DNA from: JAHELQ01 sp965603365
GTDB taxonomy: Bacteria > Acidobacteriota > Aminicenantia > UBA2199
Assembly: GCA_965603365.1 (NCBI GenBank)
Contig: CBFDCR010000005.1
Span: 1 to 64,000 of the forward strand
Direction of reading: 5' to 3'
DNA: 64,000 bases
Program-made: the position numbers and the translations under genes
Part shown: positions 1 through 7,475 of the stretch, one piece after another
Position numbering within the stretch: position 1 is the first letter of the stretch
How the letters are laid out: every line of letters starts with the position of its first letter
The notes under the pieces: generated by a model
Database searches by the model: none
What the model was told of the DNA's origin: nothing
Seen by the model: the letters and a program-made list of their open reading frames with translations, nothing else

Positions 1-10
1 AAGTTACAAC

Positions 11-733
11 ATGGGAAAATGGATTCACCCCTTTATGGTACTATCTTTTGAGACCAATAGTGTGGCCAGGGATTTCAATTTGAAAATCGGTTTTGGCCTG
101 ACCATTGGAAAGAGTTTATCTCCCCGCCGGGTTACTCCCCATATGACCAGCCACACGTTTCAAAAACTCACACCATATGAAGTATCTCCACAACCTCTAA
201 TCAGAAAACCCAACATCTATCTTTACCCTCCAAAGCCTCAGAGGGTCAGGGTAACCGTTGAACCCAGCGGAGCTATCACCACCGCTATCCCGGAATACAA
301 GAACGGCTGGGACGTGATGGCTTTTCCGGACGGAAGTATAAGCGGTACCCCTGGATACCTCTTTTACGAAGCCAGGGTAAACATTGAGGCACCCAGAAAC
401 GGTTGGTGTGTGCCGGCATCAGAGTGCATGCCGTTTTTAAAAGGTATTCTGGAACGATACGGCTTTAATAAAAGGGAAATTGACGATTTTATCGAATATT
501 GGCAACAATATCTCAATCAGTCTCCATATTATATTATCCATCCCCTTCTCTATGATGAGTTGCAACACCGTTGCCCATTGACCATTACACCCGGCCCGGA
601 CCGGATATTGAGGGTGTGGTTTATCTTTAAACCCGGTCAAACAAAAATCACTCTGGAGGAACCGCAGTTTAAACCTTTTAAAAGGGAAGGGTTTGTGGCC
701 ACGGAGTGGGGCGGCACGATTAGCGATCAATAA
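11..733 (+). CDS. Hypothetical protein of the 'IYLYP' family, possibly 5'-truncated
   Basis: This is a 240-residue protein of unknown function. The middle contains KPNIYLYPP followed by a beta-rich stretch with IPEYKNGWDV and FPDGSI. That pattern recurs in uncharacterised bacterial and archaeal proteins with a KPxIYLYP signature; this is recalled from general knowledge, not searched. The frame is still open at the left edge of the window, so the ATG at base 11 may be internal and the protein may begin outside. No membrane segment or catalytic motif is evident. It is followed by a 379-base gap and does not look co-transcribed with the sugar genes. Confidence 0.7.
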   Translation: MGKWIHPFMVLSFETNSVARDFNLKIGFGLTIGKSLSPRRVTPHMTSHTFQKLTPYEVSPQPLIRKPNIYLYPPKPQRVRVTVEPSGAITTAIPEYKNGWDVMAFPDGSISGTPGYLFYEARVNIEAPRNGWCVPASECMPFLKGILERYGFNKREIDDFIEYWQQYLNQSPYYIIHPLLYDELQHRCPLTITPGPDRILRVWFIFKPGQTKITLEEPQFKPFKREGFVATEWGGTISDQ

Positions 734-819
734 CCCGGGATAAGTGGTTGGTAATGAGACAGCCGAACTCTTTTCCCGGCCCGGCTAACTCAAACCGTTC
801 ACTGAACTTATCTTTTCTT

Positions 820-927
820 TCAATTTGAATAACGTTGCGCGCCTTTATCCTGTTTCTTTGCCTGTTCCTGTCCCATTAATAGAACCAGCGGCATGACTAA
901 AAAGATAATTAATAAAAATTGTTTCAT
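820..927 (-). CDS. Possible small membrane or exported peptide, 35 aa
   Basis: This short frame sits in the gap between the first gene and the sugar-nucleotide cluster. It starts at ATG 927 after a clear AGGAG ribosome site (TAAGGAGTGAGCT directly before the ATG) and ends at TGA 820. Residues 4-18 are almost all hydrophobic (FLLIIFLVMPLVLLM), then GQEQAKKQDKGAQRYSN. It could be a one-pass micropeptide, or a signal peptide left from a lost gene. The good ribosome site and compact hydrophobic segment favour a real gene. No function can be assigned. Confidence 0.45.
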   Translation of the reverse strand: MKQFLLIIFLVMPLVLLMGQEQAKKQDKGAQRYSN

Positions 928-1062
928 AGCTCACTCCTTAAAAATACCTGATGGTGTACACTCGCGGCAAAACATGTCGTCCCCATTATACTAAATACTA
1001 AAAATTAATGGGCAGGTCTATTTGTCCGGCAGAATTATGATGGAGGAAAATGGGGTTTGGGC

Positions 1063-1091
1063 TTGACATTTTGGCCCAGATACCTTAAAAG
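1063..1091 (+). promoter_or_regulatory. Putative sigma-70 promoter for the UDP-xylose synthase gene
   Basis: TTGACA at 1063-1068 is a perfect -35 box. Seventeen bases later lies TAAAAG (1086-1091), a weak -10. The gene starts at 1113 behind a GGGAG ribosome site. Confidence 0.45.
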
Positions 1092-1112
1092 ATAGGGCGT
1101 AAGGGAGTAAAC

Positions 1113-2048
1113 ATGACGATTTTGGTGACCGGTGCCGCCGGGTTTTTGGGATCGCACCTGTGTGATGCCCTGCTGGCCAGGGGTTATGATGTGCTGGGGC
1201 TGGACAATTTTTTTACCGGCAGTAAGGACAACATCCGCCACCTGAGCGGGAATACCCATTTCGAGATGGTGCGCCACGACATCATCCAGCCGATATTACT
1301 GGAGGTGGATCGGATCTACAACTTTGCCTGTCCCGCCTCTCCTATCCACTACCAGTACAACCCGGTAAAGACCATCAAGACTTCGGTGATGGGTACCATC
1401 AACATGTTGGGGCTGGCCAAGAGGGTGAAGGCCCGGATTTTGCAGGCCTCCTCCTCCGAGATCTACGGCGACCCCGATCAGCACCCCCAGAAAGAGAGCT
1501 ACCTGGGCCGTGTCAACCCGCTGGGCCGGCGGGCCTGTTACGATGAGGGCAAGCGGGTGGCGGAATCGTTGATGATCGATTACCATCGCCAGAACCGGGT
1601 GGCTATCCGGATTGTCCGCATTTTTAACACCTATGGGCCCCGCATGGCCGTTAACGACGGCCGGGTGGTCGGCAATTTTATTCTCCAGGCTTTGAAAGGT
1701 GAGCCCATAACCATCTTCGGCAGCGGCCGGCAGACCCGGACCTTCTGTTTCTTTTCCGACCTGATCGGCGGCACCATCAAGATGATGGAGCAGCAGGGCT
1801 TCCTGGGGCCGGTGAACCTGGGAAGCCCCGGGGAGATCTCCATTCGAGACCTGGCGGAGACGATTTTACAATTGACCGGCTCGAAGTCGAAATTGATTTA
1901 TAGAGAACTTCCCGAAGACGACCCCATGCGCCGCCAGCCGGACATCTCCCTGGCCAGAGAAAAACTGGACTGGCGGCCCACCGTCTCCCTGACAGACGGC
2001 CTCAAAGAGACCATTCACTATTACAAAGAAGAGTTAAAGAAAAGATAG
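1113..2048 (+). CDS. UDP-glucuronate decarboxylase (UDP-xylose synthase)
   Basis: This 311-residue extended short-chain dehydrogenase should convert UDP-glucuronate to UDP-xylose using bound NAD, supplying sugar for surface polysaccharide. The N-terminal GAAGFLGSHL is the NAD-binding glycine motif. ASSSEIYGDP gives the catalytic Ser, and ACYDEGKRVAE carries the YxxxK Tyr/Lys pair in the form typical of UXS enzymes, preceded by a NPLG segment. Length is normal for bacterial UXS (about 310-320). The start follows GGGAG at good spacing. It opens a plus-strand cluster with GDP-mannose dehydratase and a cupin, so all probably serve exopolysaccharide or glycan synthesis. A related NDP-sugar epimerase is possible, but the CYDEGKR motif argues for UXS. 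Confidence 0.88.
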   Translation: MTILVTGAAGFLGSHLCDALLARGYDVLGLDNFFTGSKDNIRHLSGNTHFEMVRHDIIQPILLEVDRIYNFACPASPIHYQYNPVKTIKTSVMGTINMLGLAKRVKARILQASSSEIYGDPDQHPQKESYLGRVNPLGRRACYDEGKRVAESLMIDYHRQNRVAIRIVRIFNTYGPRMAVNDGRVVGNFILQALKGEPITIFGSGRQTRTFCFFSDLIGGTIKMMEQQGFLGPVNLGSPGEISIRDLAETILQLTGSKSKLIYRELPEDDPMRRQPDISLAREKLDWRPTVSLTDGLKETIHYYKEELKKR

Positions 2049-2060
2049 GCGGGATAGTTG

Positions 2061-2089
2061 TTGATTTTATGGGGAAATTTGAGTACAAT
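2061..2089 (+). promoter_or_regulatory. Sigma-70 promoter giving a probably leaderless signal peptidase mRNA
   Basis: TTGATT (2061-2066), a 17-base spacer, then TACAAT (2084-2089). The predicted start of transcription falls at about 2095, which is the ATG itself, and no ribosome site precedes that ATG. A leaderless message is the simplest reading. Confidence 0.55.
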
Positions 2090-2094
2090 ATGCG

Positions 2095-2835
2095 ATGATC
2101 AAAACATACCTGGAAAAAAGAAAGCAAGCGAAAGAGACACGTAAAGAGGCGCGAAAAAAAGAGCGGGCCGAACGGGGCGGTGTATTTCGGGAATACTTCG
2201 AATTGATTACCGAAACCCTGATTTTTGTGTTTTTTGTCATGACATTCCTGTTACAATCCTTTGTCATCCCCACCGGTTCGATGGAAGATACCCTGCTGGT
2301 CGGCGACCATTTGCTGGTAGACAAGGTCACCTATTCCCGGTCGTTGGGATTCCTGGACAGCATCCTGCTGCCGCAGCGGCAGATCGAGCGGGGCATGATC
2401 GTGACCTTCAAATCGCCGGCGGAGATGGAAAAGGAGTATGTCAAACGGGTTATCGGCTTACCCGGGGATACCATCAAAATTATAAATAAGCAGGTGTTTA
2501 TCAACGGCGAGCCCCTGGAGGAGCCTTATACGTATTTTAAGGATGACGCCATTAAAAACGATTACCGGGACAATTTCCCCGAATTTTTGGTGCCGCCGGG
2601 CCACTACTTTTGCATGGGGGATAACCGGGACAACAGTTTCGATTCCCGATTCTGGGGACCGGTGCCGGAAGATTACATTATTGGCCAGCCCTGGCGCATT
2701 TATTGGTCCTATTATTCTTCTACCGAGGAGTATTTAACCCCCGGCTTATGGCATAAGGTGAAAGATATCTTCAGAACCATTATTCATTTTTTTTCAAGGA
2801 CCAGATGGGATCGTACGATTAAAAAAATCGAATAA
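2095..2835 (+). CDS. lepB: Signal peptidase I
   Basis: Type I signal peptidase that cleaves Sec and Tat signal peptides at the outer face of the inner membrane. After a very basic N-terminal tail (residues 7-27) there is one membrane segment (about 40-57), then the catalytic serine in PTGSMEDTLL (Ser62) and the general-base lysine in KRVIGLPGD (Lys117). The late box GDNRDNSFDSRFWGPVP is also intact. At 246 residues it is in the usual range. It lies between two sugar-nucleotide genes, so linkage to that pathway may be only positional. There is no ribosome site, and a promoter ends just before the ATG. Confidence 0.95.
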   Translation: MIKTYLEKRKQAKETRKEARKKERAERGGVFREYFELITETLIFVFFVMTFLLQSFVIPTGSMEDTLLVGDHLLVDKVTYSRSLGFLDSILLPQRQIERGMIVTFKSPAEMEKEYVKRVIGLPGDTIKIINKQVFINGEPLEEPYTYFKDDAIKNDYRDNFPEFLVPPGHYFCMGDNRDNSFDSRFWGPVPEDYIIGQPWRIYWSYYSSTEEYLTPGLWHKVKDIFRTIIHFFSRTRWDRTIKKIE

Positions 2836-2851
2836 ATAGAGGAGCCTTTAG

Positions 2852-3826
2852 ATGGGAAAACGGGCATTAATTACCGGGATTACCGGGCAGGACGGGTCGT
2901 ATCTGGCGGATTTCTTATTGGAGAAGGGCTATGACGTATTCGGCATGGTACGGCGTTCCAGTATGGAGAAGTTCGATCGAATCGAGCACGTCAAAGACAG
3001 AATTCAGATCCGGCAGGCGGACCTGCTGGATCAGTTTTCGTTGGTTAAGTTAATCGATGAAGTTCGACCGGACGAGGTCTACAACCTGGCGGCCATGAGC
3101 TTTGTACCCACTTCCTGGAATCAACCGGTTTTAACCGCCGAGTTTACCGCCATCGGTGTGACCCGGGTTCTGGAGGCCCTCCGCTCCGTGAATCCGAAGA
3201 TCAGGTTTTACCAGGCCTCTTCCTCCGAAATGTTTGGCAAAGTGAGGGAGATTCCCCAGAGCGAGAAAACCCCTTTTTATCCCCGCAGCCCCTATGGGGT
3301 GGCCAAGGTGTACGGCCACTGGATCACCGTGAATTACCGGGAAAGCTATGATATTTTTGGTGTGTCGGGGATTCTCTTTAACCACGAATCCCCCCGCCGG
3401 GGGCTCGAGTTTGTCACCCGCAAGGTGACCTATAACGCCGCCAGGATCAAACTGGGGCTTTTGCAGGAGTTGAAGATCGGCAATCTGGATGCCAAGAGAG
3501 ATTGGGGATATGCCGGCGATTATGTCCGGGCCATGTGGTTGATGCTGCAGCAAGACCAGGCCGACGATTATGTGATTGCCACCGGCGAGACCCATTCGGT
3601 ACGGGAACTGGTGGAAATAGCCTTTTCCTACCTTGACCTGGATTATAAAGATTTTGTGAAGGTGGATGAACGGTTTATCCGCCCCGCCGAGGTGGATCTG
3701 CTCATCGGCGATGCCTCAAAAGCCAGGAAAGTACTGGGCTGGAAGCCGGAGGTGAGTTTTAAAGAGTTGATCCAGATGATGGTGGATGCGGATTTGGAAT
3801 CGGCAAAAAAGGAATCCAACAAGTGA
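2852..3826 (+). CDS. gmd: GDP-mannose 4,6-dehydratase
   Basis: Converts GDP-mannose to GDP-4-keto-6-deoxymannose, the branch point to GDP-fucose, rhamnose and related deoxysugars. The N-terminus GITGQDGSYLADFLLEKGY is the hallmark NADP-binding start of this family. MVRRSS, ASSSEMFG, SPYGVAKVYGHW (YxxxK) and FNHESPRRGLEFVTRK are all family boxes. At 324 residues it is somewhat shorter than the 345-373 of typical Gmd, missing only C-terminal length. A GAGGAG ribosome site precedes the ATG. It overlaps the next gene by four bases (GTGA), implying coupled translation with the cupin enzyme. Confidence 0.93.
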   Translation: MGKRALITGITGQDGSYLADFLLEKGYDVFGMVRRSSMEKFDRIEHVKDRIQIRQADLLDQFSLVKLIDEVRPDEVYNLAAMSFVPTSWNQPVLTAEFTAIGVTRVLEALRSVNPKIRFYQASSSEMFGKVREIPQSEKTPFYPRSPYGVAKVYGHWITVNYRESYDIFGVSGILFNHESPRRGLEFVTRKVTYNAARIKLGLLQELKIGNLDAKRDWGYAGDYVRAMWLMLQQDQADDYVIATGETHSVRELVEIAFSYLDLDYKDFVKVDERFIRPAEVDLLIGDASKARKVLGWKPEVSFKELIQMMVDADLESAKKESNK

Positions 3827-4167
3827 CATACAAGGAGGAGAGACCCTGGGGAACCTTTGAGGTCCTGTACGAGGAAGAGGGATTAAAGGTTAAACGAATT
3901 GTGGTGAAACCCGGGAACAGGCTGTCGCTGCAAAGTCATCGCCAGCGGGCGGAAAATTGGCTGATACTCCAGGGAAATGCCCTGGTGGTGCTGGATCATA
4001 AGCACATCTATCTATCCCCCCACCAGGTGGTACATATCCCCCAAAATGCCAGGCACCGAGTGCAAAATAAAGGGGCCGAAGATCTGGTGTTTATCGAGGT
4101 CCAGCAGGGTTCCTATTTAGGCGAAGACGATATCGTCCGCTACGAGGACGACTTTAATCGCGTTTAA
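3823..4167 (+). CDS. Cupin-type mannose-6-phosphate isomerase / mannose-1-P guanylyltransferase C-terminal domain
   Basis: A free-standing 114-residue cupin matching the C-terminal isomerase domain of bifunctional ManC/AlgA enzymes. It begins with the RPWGTFEVL motif and has the metal-binding cupin boxes, including LSLQSHRQRAENWLI and HIPQNARHRVQNKG. The likely reaction is fructose-6-P/mannose-6-P interconversion, which feeds GDP-mannose to the dehydratase just upstream. The start is GTG, overlapping the gmd stop (GTGA). The 3' end overlaps the convergent porin gene by 14 bases, and no terminator was found. A pure sugar-binding cupin role cannot be excluded. Confidence 0.82.
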   Translation: MTYKEERPWGTFEVLYEEEGLKVKRIVVKPGNRLSLQSHRQRAENWLILQGNALVVLDHKHIYLSPHQVVHIPQNARHRVQNKGAEDLVFIEVQQGSYLGEDDIVRYEDDFNRV

Positions 4168-5302
4168 ATTTAAAACGAAATCCCGCCAGTATTACAAGAT
4201 GGTCCTGGTCAAAGGTCTGAAAATTGTATTCCTTTTTGGCGCCAAAGGTGAAGATCCCGGTTAAATTGAATTCTATCGCCTTCGTGATTGAATAACCCAG
4301 GCCGACAGTGGCGGAGAACAGATCCACATCGTTGGATTCCGGACTCAAGCCTTCATCTTTGGTGGAGGTCTGGTAATAATTCGCCCCGGCCCGGGCAGTC
4401 AAATTATTTGAGGCTTTGTATTCTATCCCCAATCCGGCATACCAGCTATTTTTATAATGGGTGGTGAACTCATTTTTTATACCCATGGTGGTAAAGGTCA
4501 GCCTGTCCACGTTATCCCACAGCATGTAGACGACCGAGAAGCCGAGGGTAAGATCGGGGTTGGGCTTGCAGCCGATTCCGAAAGATAAATAATAGGGCAG
4601 TTTAAATTCTGCCTCCGAATCGATTTCCATTCCCATGATGTTAGTGGTGCCGTCCATTTTAACCGTGGTCTGGGTGCGGACAGAGAGCCCCAGGCCCCAT
4701 TTTTCGCCTGGTTTGTACAAAATACCGATATTGGCGCCGTAGCCGGCCAGGCCGCTGTACTTATTCTCCACCCCCATCACCCTGTTTTCGATCTGGCCGT
4801 AATACATCAACAGGCCGACGCCTATAGAGAGCCTGGGAGTTATTTTATAGGCAGCGGTGGGGCTGATGGTAAACAGTCCCAGCCGGGATTCCAGGTCGAA
4901 GGGAGAGCCTAGAAAGTTTTTATAATTGACGCCTCCCCCGCCAAAGGGAACATAGGTGCCGATACCGAAGGCCCACTTTTTGAAGGTTTTGGAGAGAAAA
5001 AAACCTGGAATGATAAATTTTTCGTTGCTTTCACTTTCAACCGGGCCGGCGCTGTAGCGAAATTTGGCGTTTACCAGGTAGCCGTACACCTCGGCATTCC
5101 AGCTACTTTGATCGAGAAAGGCTAGACCGCCGGGATTGTAAAAGATGGCAGACGCATCATCGGCAATGCCGTAAAAGGCGCCGGCCATGGCGAATCCCCT
5201 GATGCCGATGGCGCTGTTGTCCAGACCCCTTCCCAAAAGTGCCGTTGAAGACCCAACACACAAGAGCAGTGCCAAAAAAGTCGTTACAATATATCTCTTC
5301 AT
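4154..5302 (-). CDS. FadL/OmpP1/TodX-family outer-membrane channel
   Basis: A 382-residue protein with a signal peptide (MKRYIVTTFLALLLCVGSS) and the features of FadL-type hydrophobic-substrate porins: GFAMAGAFYGIADDASAIFYNPGGLAF near the N-terminus, many alternating beta strands, and PFGGGGVNYKNF. It probably forms a 14-stranded barrel for fatty acids or other hydrophobic compounds. The terminal residues FKFKRD do not end in the usual aromatic beta-signal. An AAGGAGG ribosome site precedes the ATG, and an extended -10 box lies about 75 bases upstream. It is the last gene on this strand, convergent with the sugar cluster. Confidence 0.88.
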   Translation of the reverse strand: MKRYIVTTFLALLLCVGSSTALLGRGLDNSAIGIRGFAMAGAFYGIADDASAIFYNPGGLAFLDQSSWNAEVYGYLVNAKFRYSAGPVESESNEKFIIPGFFLSKTFKKWAFGIGTYVPFGGGGVNYKNFLGSPFDLESRLGLFTISPTAAYKITPRLSIGVGLLMYYGQIENRVMGVENKYSGLAGYGANIGILYKPGEKWGLGLSVRTQTTVKMDGTTNIMGMEIDSEAEFKLPYYLSFGIGCKPNPDLTLGFSVVYMLWDNVDRLTFTTMGIKNEFTTHYKNSWYAGLGIEYKASNNLTARAGANYYQTSTKDEGLSPESNDVDLFSATVGLGYSITKAIEFNLTGIFTFGAKKEYNFQTFDQDHLVILAGFRFKFKRD

Positions 5303-5374
5303 AAAAGCCTCCTTGCCATACCGGGCGGTTTCAACCTCTTGATATCCCTGGTTAAAAACTTATTTTTGTAATCT

Positions 5375-5380
5375 AATATA
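5375..5380 (-). promoter_or_regulatory. Extended -10 promoter element for the FadL-like gene
   Basis: Read on the minus strand this is TGTTATATT, a TGn-extended -10 (TATATT), with only a weak TTAATT-like -35. It lies in the AT-rich leader of the porin gene. Confidence 0.35.
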
Positions 5381-5533
5381 ACATGCTGAAATTTAGAATT
5401 AAGAATGAAAGTTCTAATTTATCATGTCGGAAAACTTTTTTCAAGTTTTTTTGCGCATTTTTTGAGGCAATTGACGAATAAATTCTATTACTCTCCCACT
5501 ACCTTTCCCCTTTTTCTCCTCTCTTTTGTTTTT

Positions 5534-5845
5534 TTATTGGAGGATTTTGAGGGGGAAGGTGGCGTTGCAGTCGAGGCAGATGAACTCTTTTTCCACCTCC
5601 TTTTTTTTTCGGCTCGATTCCCTCTTCTCTTTTTGTCTTAAGACGATGGAGATGAATATGATGAAGAGGATGACCATGAGGGGATAGTTGATGTAGGAGA
5701 ACATCAGGAAGACAAAGTAGGCGGCCAGCAGGGCAAAGGCGGAGAGGAAGATGACCACGAAGGTCTGGTCGCCCTGACCGCGGCCCTCCTCCTCGAAGGG
5801 AAGTATATTAAGGGATCGGCAGTGGGGACAACTGGGGGGCATCAT
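5534..5845 (-). CDS. Zinc-ribbon membrane protein, unknown function
   Basis: A 103-residue protein with CPHC near the N-terminus and CLDC near the C-terminus, which together could form one zinc ribbon. Two adjacent hydrophobic segments (about residues 27-66) separate the cysteine pairs, so both ends would lie on the same side of the membrane. A charged KEKRESSRKKKEVEKE stretch follows. It overlaps the YhaM-like gene by four bases (ATGA) and so belongs to that operon. No function is recognised. Confidence 0.7.
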   Translation of the reverse strand: MMPPSCPHCRSLNILPFEEEGRGQGDQTFVVIFLSAFALLAAYFVFLMFSYINYPLMVILFIIFISIVLRQKEKRESSRKKKEVEKEFICLDCNATFPLKILQ

Positions 5846-6810
5846 TCCTCCTGGGGGAGATAGATCCGCCGGCTCAGTACGTGGATGTAATCGGAAAAGA
5901 GCTGCTTACTGTCTGCGTTTTGTATGGTCTCCGCGAAGATTTTCATCTTGGAGTCCAATTGATCGATGACATGCAGGGCATAGGCTTCGGGGGTCTTGGG
6001 CACCTCCGGCGAGCCGAACTCCTTTTCGCCGTGATGGGAGAGGATGAGGTGCTGGAGCATGATGCCCAATTTTTCGGGGAAGTCGGGGATCTGGCTCTTG
6101 AATTCCAGGAAGATGTTGTTGCCCAGGACGAGGTGACCGATGAGCCCGCCCTCTAAGGTGGGGGATACGGCCGGGGTAGTGTTGTACTCGAATAGTTTGC
6201 CGATATCGTGAAACAGGGTGCCCATGATGAGCAATTCTTTGTCCAGTTGGTAGTGGTCGGCAACCTGGACCGCCAGTTGGGCCATAGAATAGGTGTGTGC
6301 CAGCAGCCCGCCGACGTAAGCGTGGTGAATCTTCTGGGCCCCGTAGTGCTGTTTAAACCGGTCCCGGTATTTCTGGGAGAAGAGCTCTGCCAACTGGAGC
6401 AGATGGGGATTGCGTACCTGGGAATTGACCAGGGACATCAGTTGGTCGAATGTTTTTTCGGTGTCAAAAGGGGCTGCCTCGATGTAGTCCCGGGGGTTCA
6501 GCTTGGGGGTATTGGCCGGGACATTGCTCAATTTATCGACCTTTACCTCTTTTTGCCCCATGAATTCGTTGATCGAACCGCTGACCCGGTAAATTTCGCC
6601 TTCCCGGATCAGCTTGAGGTAGCTCTCCACATTGTCCCAGATCTTGGCCTGCATTTTCCCGGTTTTGTCCATCAACTCCATGGCCAGGTAGGGGGCGCCG
6701 TCCCGCTTTGTCTTCTTGTAGAGGCCGGTGATTTTGAAGTATTGATCCACCTGTTCGCCCACTTTCAAATCGTTGATCCATTTCTTTTCCAGGTTTTTAA
6801 AGAGGTTCAT
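5842..6810 (-). CDS. YhaM-like 3'-5' exoribonuclease (OB fold + HD domain)
   Basis: This 322-residue protein has an N-terminal OB-type nucleic-acid-binding domain (about 20-95, including KRDGAPYLAMELMDKTGKMQAKIWD-like strands) and a C-terminal HD hydrolase domain. The metal ligands are visible in HHAYVGGLLAHTYSMA, TLFHDIGKLFEY, LSHHGEKEFGSP and HVIDQLDSKM. The architecture and length match YhaM of Firmicutes, a 3'-5' exonuclease acting on RNA and single-stranded DNA. It is the fifth gene of a minus-strand run that starts at the transaldolase gene. Its start lies 12 bases after the stop of the SurA-like gene. Confidence 0.87.
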   Translation of the reverse strand: MNLFKNLEKKWINDLKVGEQVDQYFKITGLYKKTKRDGAPYLAMELMDKTGKMQAKIWDNVESYLKLIREGEIYRVSGSINEFMGQKEVKVDKLSNVPANTPKLNPRDYIEAAPFDTEKTFDQLMSLVNSQVRNPHLLQLAELFSQKYRDRFKQHYGAQKIHHAYVGGLLAHTYSMAQLAVQVADHYQLDKELLIMGTLFHDIGKLFEYNTTPAVSPTLEGGLIGHLVLGNNIFLEFKSQIPDFPEKLGIMLQHLILSHHGEKEFGSPEVPKTPEAYALHVIDQLDSKMKIFAETIQNADSKQLFSDYIHVLSRRIYLPQEE

Positions 6811-6821
6811 TTTCTCTCCTT

Positions 6822-7475
6822 CTAGAGTAAATTTTCTATTTTATAGGCTGACTTGATCTCCTCTAACCATCTGGATAATCTCTCCTCGGTGCGCAGGCTG
6901 CGGAGATGTCTCTCGATTAAGGGGGCCATCTCGATCAGGGATCGGGGTTCTAAGTTTAATTTTTCCTGGGCCGGCAGGTACTGCTGGTGGTAGAAGGTCT
7001 CGATATCTTTGAAGGGGATGGGGATTTTCATCTGGAAGTTTTCCTTAACGACTTTTTCGTAAACCACCCGGTCCCGGATGAAATCCTTGAAGTCCTGCCA
7101 CTCCATGTCGAATCGCTTCAACAATTTTAAGAGTTCTTTGAGGGAACCCTGTTTGTCGATGACCGGTATCTGAACCTCCTCGAAATCCTCCGACGTCAGG
7201 TCAAAATCCTCCTGGTATTCCAGGGAGACGACTTTATAGTGGATCAGGTCTTGAAGCACCCGTTCGTAGAGGAACTCTTCCGATTCCTCCGATGATGGGA
7301 AGACCGGGTAGAGGAGGACCGCCCTGTCGATATCCGTTAGGGTGATGATCTCATTGTTGACCACCGCGGCGATTCTATCGATACTCACCAGTCCGGTGGG
7401 CCGGTCGTCAGTTGCCCCGCTTGAAATAGCCGTCAGCCAGACGATGAGAATAGAAGTGAATACTTTAAAACACAT
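6822..7475 (-). CDS. SurA N-terminal-like periplasmic chaperone without a PPIase domain
   Basis: A 217-residue exported protein (signal peptide about 1-21). Residues 29-50 (VSIDRIAAVVNNEIITLTDI) match the start of the SurA chaperone domain. The rest is helical, and there is no parvulin domain, so it is about half the size of SurA (roughly 430). It overlaps the Omp85 gene by 11 bases, and together with TamB they form an envelope-assembly operon. A role in delivering unfolded outer-membrane proteins to the neighbouring barrel is the likely inference. The C-terminal helix (LIERHLRSLRTEERLSRWL) is also seen in SurA-like proteins, where it completes the chaperone core. Confidence 0.8.
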   Translation of the reverse strand: MCFKVFTSILIVWLTAISSGATDDRPTGLVSIDRIAAVVNNEIITLTDIDRAVLLYPVFPSSEESEEFLYERVLQDLIHYKVVSLEYQEDFDLTSEDFEEVQIPVIDKQGSLKELLKLLKRFDMEWQDFKDFIRDRVVYEKVVKENFQMKIPIPFKDIETFYHQQYLPAQEKLNLEPRSLIEMAPLIERHLRSLRTEERLSRWLEEIKSAYKIENLL

